Origin: a bacterium
Lineage (GTDB): Bacteria > Desulfobacterota > Deferrisomatia > Deferrisomatales > BM512
DNA length: 7,348 bases
Reading direction: 5' to 3'
NCBI GenBank assembly: GCA_009724975.1
Contig: SRXB01000098.1
Coordinates: 1 to 7,348 of the forward strand
The notes beneath the pieces were generated by a model, which was given only the letters and a program-made list of their open reading frames with translations, was not told where the DNA came from and did no database searches. A program made the translations under genes and the position numbers. Positions 6,901 to 7,348 of the stretch are shown here, piece by piece. How positions within the stretch are numbered: the stretch's first letter is position 1; each line of letters opens with the position of its first letter.

Positions 6901-7007
6901 TGGATTGTCACGAGAAGGAAACCGAGCGCCATTACCTCGATTACCACAAGGTTTGGGAAGATGTAGGTGGTGAGTTCAACCCGGGGCTGGACCGCCCGCC
7001 AAGGTAG
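3849..7007 (+). CDS. 30-haem exported cytochrome c (doubled-CXXCH type)
   Basis: The longest frame starts at GTG 3849 (1,052 residues; numbering below uses this start), but the export signal IRKIIWVFALFLLIPSLCGA begins at residue 30, the ATC at 3936, so the first 29 residues may not be made. Thirty haem-c sites are visible: 29 CXXCH from residue 61 to 1021 and one CX4CH (CISSDCH, 764-770). Excluding the questionable N-terminal extension there are 31 non-motif His, about one distal ligand per haem, as expected for bis-His wires. Fourteen motifs read CXXCHxxH, the signature of the doubled-CXXCH cytochrome family. From motif 9 onward these alternate strictly with plain motifs. A Pro/Lys/Ala-rich linker (about 215-245) separates motifs 1-5 from the rest. 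No membrane helix follows the signal and no lipobox is seen, so it is predicted to be soluble in the periplasm or secreted. At about 34 residues per haem it fits a long-range electron conductor or store fed by the upstream b/c complex. A catalytic role cannot be excluded. Confidence 0.92.
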   Translation: MGAGQLNTLHHAGGGGARRFPSLQAGAFAIRKIIWVFALFLLIPSLCGAVQSGGPAEGLPCVLCHPGRDAEVYRQLASMPGMKEGGESARGYICFSCHNGSVVDSRGVLQSGVQHPVGVVSKKSQNLFPLYGGKVECGSCHTAHGKSWPAGEWMRGADPLNGVCTPCHAGHGSKHDGVTLTPKRAELVKKNGGIVAADGKVGCRTCHKAHGGKGKALLVLPDVPPEKPKDETQAKAASPAEPLKHSAEAICVVCHTDAYTVGMMPGKAMDCKECHPPEEAKAQKMSAVPCAKCHPEKVSEGNHPALTDTCSACHSIHRPVKPGGKPVDYLRTLNSGALLCLGCHQTQSDGRHGQGYAVPEEKMTMIVSKGFELSPDGTVECGTCHRTHGAMLPKLLKQDSNLACLYCHLKQNPFTASGKLGAMHPVEVYMREEAAKATAGQKRKVGNKFVLSCPSCHASHDSAQKPVAPCVACHTRFAKAPAHGGKGCEACHALHSEKTPAAMCESCHENKVVTDHPAGSRQPDSAEGLVLFNRWLKPVPSGRIACPTCHDPHSSQKKMLRGKGPEDICVKCHKEKTAMKRNIHYGGNADISSKNKGGGVKPVADGCVACHPPHAEKPLMRGLAKSGEPNETFCRSCHGEGMKPSPSHTMFGAPPWKMATVSLPLFNVDGKRSSKGFMTCPTCHNVHSDNRLGSFRKDPEAGEGICVTCHTKQKVIAGSSHDPKKRGSNRQCLQCHPVHAAEGDRPPVWELRVSGLGSWNDRKCISSDCHKVESLQNSAFHSKRSHPVNIVVDEKAMPSAILYDPWGRKGGKMVVCASCHNIHGTTDIDGTTIANFLRSPQAGGVLCGTCHQDKLSLLPSGHNMADKYPNAPCGPCHVAHKAKSDDFLWGVWPAKGPYRPNNLCRSCHTTKARPKNDPLMQYHMRDGEEALTERGTIYLQWPMFLIDPWPLKSDEEPAVPLFDQEGEIVSDGSLQCKSCHEPHTYTLPEEYTGEGKRNVDNKFLKLGDLRRLDYSVCMDCHEKETERHYLDYHKVWEDVGGEFNPGLDRPPR
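3923..3927 (+). promoter_or_regulatory. Shine-Dalgarno GGGAG pointing to ATC 3936
   Basis: GGGAG lies 8 nt upstream of the ATC at 3936, the first codon of a textbook signal peptide (I/M-RKIIWVFALFLL). No ATG, GTG or TTG occurs in this frame between 3849 and the hydrophobic core. The motif therefore argues that initiation is at or near 3936, not at GTG 3849, whose only purine tract (AGGG at 3841-3844) is 4 nt away and would give a 29-residue extension lacking export features. The site lies inside the 3' end of the DUF4177-type gene. Whether it is used is inferred. Confidence 0.4.
4776..6911 (+). repeat. Eleven two-haem protein repeats in the 30-haem cytochrome
   Basis: Motifs 9 to 30 of the cytochrome form eleven consecutive pairs. 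In each pair the first motif has an extra His three residues after the haem His (CSACHSIH, CGTCHRTH, CPSCHASH, CEACHALH, CPTCHDPH, CVACHPPH, CPTCHNVH, CLQCHPVH, CASCHNIH, CGPCHVAH, CKSCHEPH) and the second does not. Spacing within pairs runs from about 16 to 41 residues, and pair-to-pair distance from about 35 to 103. The repeats are diverged at DNA level, so this is old duplication within a protein family, not a recent tandem array. The second site of the eighth pair is the CX4CH variant. Confidence 0.8.
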
Positions 7008-7017
7008 GGCGGCGGGG

Positions 7018-7347
7018 TTAGAAGATGGCGGCCATCCGCCTGTAGGCCTGGGCGAGGCGCGAAGCGCATATTTCCAGCACCTTTGCCTGCAAAAGGACGG
7101 CGTCGGCGGGGTGCAAAGCCGACCATTTGGTGAAATCCTCACGCGAGAGGATCAGTATTTCGGCTTCGCCTCGCGCGATGGCGGCGCTGTGACGGGCGGC
7201 AACGGCCAACCCCAGCGCCTCTTCCCCTACAATGGAGCCTGCGCCGTTTATTCCCACCACGAACCTGCTTTCGGTGAAATCGGTCTCCTTTAAAAGCTCG
7301 ATCTCGCCGGAGACGATAAGAACTGCGAAATCAGCCGCGTCCCCCTC
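7018..7347 (-). CDS. Cyclic-nucleotide-binding-domain protein, N-terminus beyond window
   Basis: A minus-strand frame is open from the right edge (first full codon 7345-7347) to a TAA at 7018-7020, giving the last 109 residues; GTG codons near 7260 are internal to the domain. The visible part is the second half of a cNMP-binding beta-roll: EGDAADFAVLIVSGEIELL (the 'GD....fvI..G.v.v' strands), then GSIVGEEALGL and RHSAAIARGEAEILIL, where the phosphate-binding cassette lies. A helical tail of about 40 residues follows and the protein ends with no room for a helix-turn-helix, so this is not a Crp/Fnr activator with its usual C-terminal DNA-binding domain; any effector domain would be N-terminal. 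In the cassette, His occupies the place of the Arg that contacts the cyclic phosphate in Crp, by my alignment, so ligand binding is doubtful. It converges on the cytochrome gene with a 10-bp gap and is probably a separate transcription unit. Confidence 0.82.
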   Translation of the reverse strand, partial: EGDAADFAVLIVSGEIELLKETDFTESRFVVGINGAGSIVGEEALGLAVAARHSAAIARGEAEILILSREDFTKWSALHPADAVLLQAKVLEICASRLAQAYRRMAAIF

Positions 7348-7348
7348 T

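Noticed and set aside
4021..7007. Recent tandem DNA repeat or CRISPR-like array in the motif-rich region
   Set aside because: Similarity is limited to the short haem motifs. Spacing varies widely and codon use differs between units, so it is a protein-level repeat only.
6992..7012. Possible bidirectional terminator hairpin between the convergent genes (CCGCCC at 6992-6997 with GGGCGG at 7007-7012)
   Set aside because: The stem is only 6 bp with a 9-nt loop and no T-run follows on either strand. Such palindromes are common by chance in this GC-rich sequence.
6498..7142. Minus-strand open frame spanning the end of the cytochrome gene and the start of the cNMP-domain gene region
   Set aside because: It overlaps two well-supported genes in other frames and shows no recognisable family pattern.

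Overview
The window is a GC-rich, almost gap-free piece of a bacterial genome. It reads as part of one plus-strand operon for extracytoplasmic electron transfer, followed by the end of a convergent minus-strand gene. Dense CXXCH haem-c motifs (39 motif-type sites across three proteins, counting three widened variants), a quinol-type cytochrome b domain and an NHL-like propeller suggest an anaerobic multihaem-rich lineage such as the metal- or sulfur-reducing Desulfuromonadota/Desulfobacterota (Geobacter-like). That assignment is inference from gene content, not from a marker gene.

Layout: (1) positions 1-692, the 3' part of a TonB/TolA-like protein whose N-terminus lies outside the window; (2) 661-2394, a membrane protein fusing a seven-haem c-type domain, a four-helix cytochrome b domain of the FdnI/Ni-hydrogenase-b type and C-terminal TPRs; (3) 2391-2882, a small membrane-anchored or exported dihaem protein; (4) 2882-3739, an exported NHL-like beta-propeller; (5) 3739-3948, a 69-residue DUF4177-type protein with no export signal; (6) 3849 (or 3936)-7007, an exported cytochrome of about 1,020 residues with 30 haem-binding motifs; (7) 7018-7347 on the minus strand, the C-terminal part of a cyclic-nucleotide-binding-domain protein that runs off the right edge. 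The only intergenic gap is 7008-7017.

Every junction in the plus-strand run overlaps (32 nt, ATGA, TGATG, TAATG, and 13 or 100 nt), so these genes are probably co-transcribed and translationally coupled. The likely logic is that the b-type haems of gene 2 oxidise membrane quinol and pass electrons to its own periplasmic seven-haem domain, then to the dihaem protein and the 30-haem wire. The propeller may be a scaffold or partner and the TonB-like protein may couple to the outer membrane. No porin barrel, terminal reductase or haem-maturation gene is in view, so direction and terminal acceptor are unknown.

The points most worth a second look are the 30-haem protein, where 31 non-motif histidines match 30 haems and the last 22 motifs alternate strictly in a two-haem repeat; its apparent ATC start codon; and the haem c - haem b - TPR fusion.
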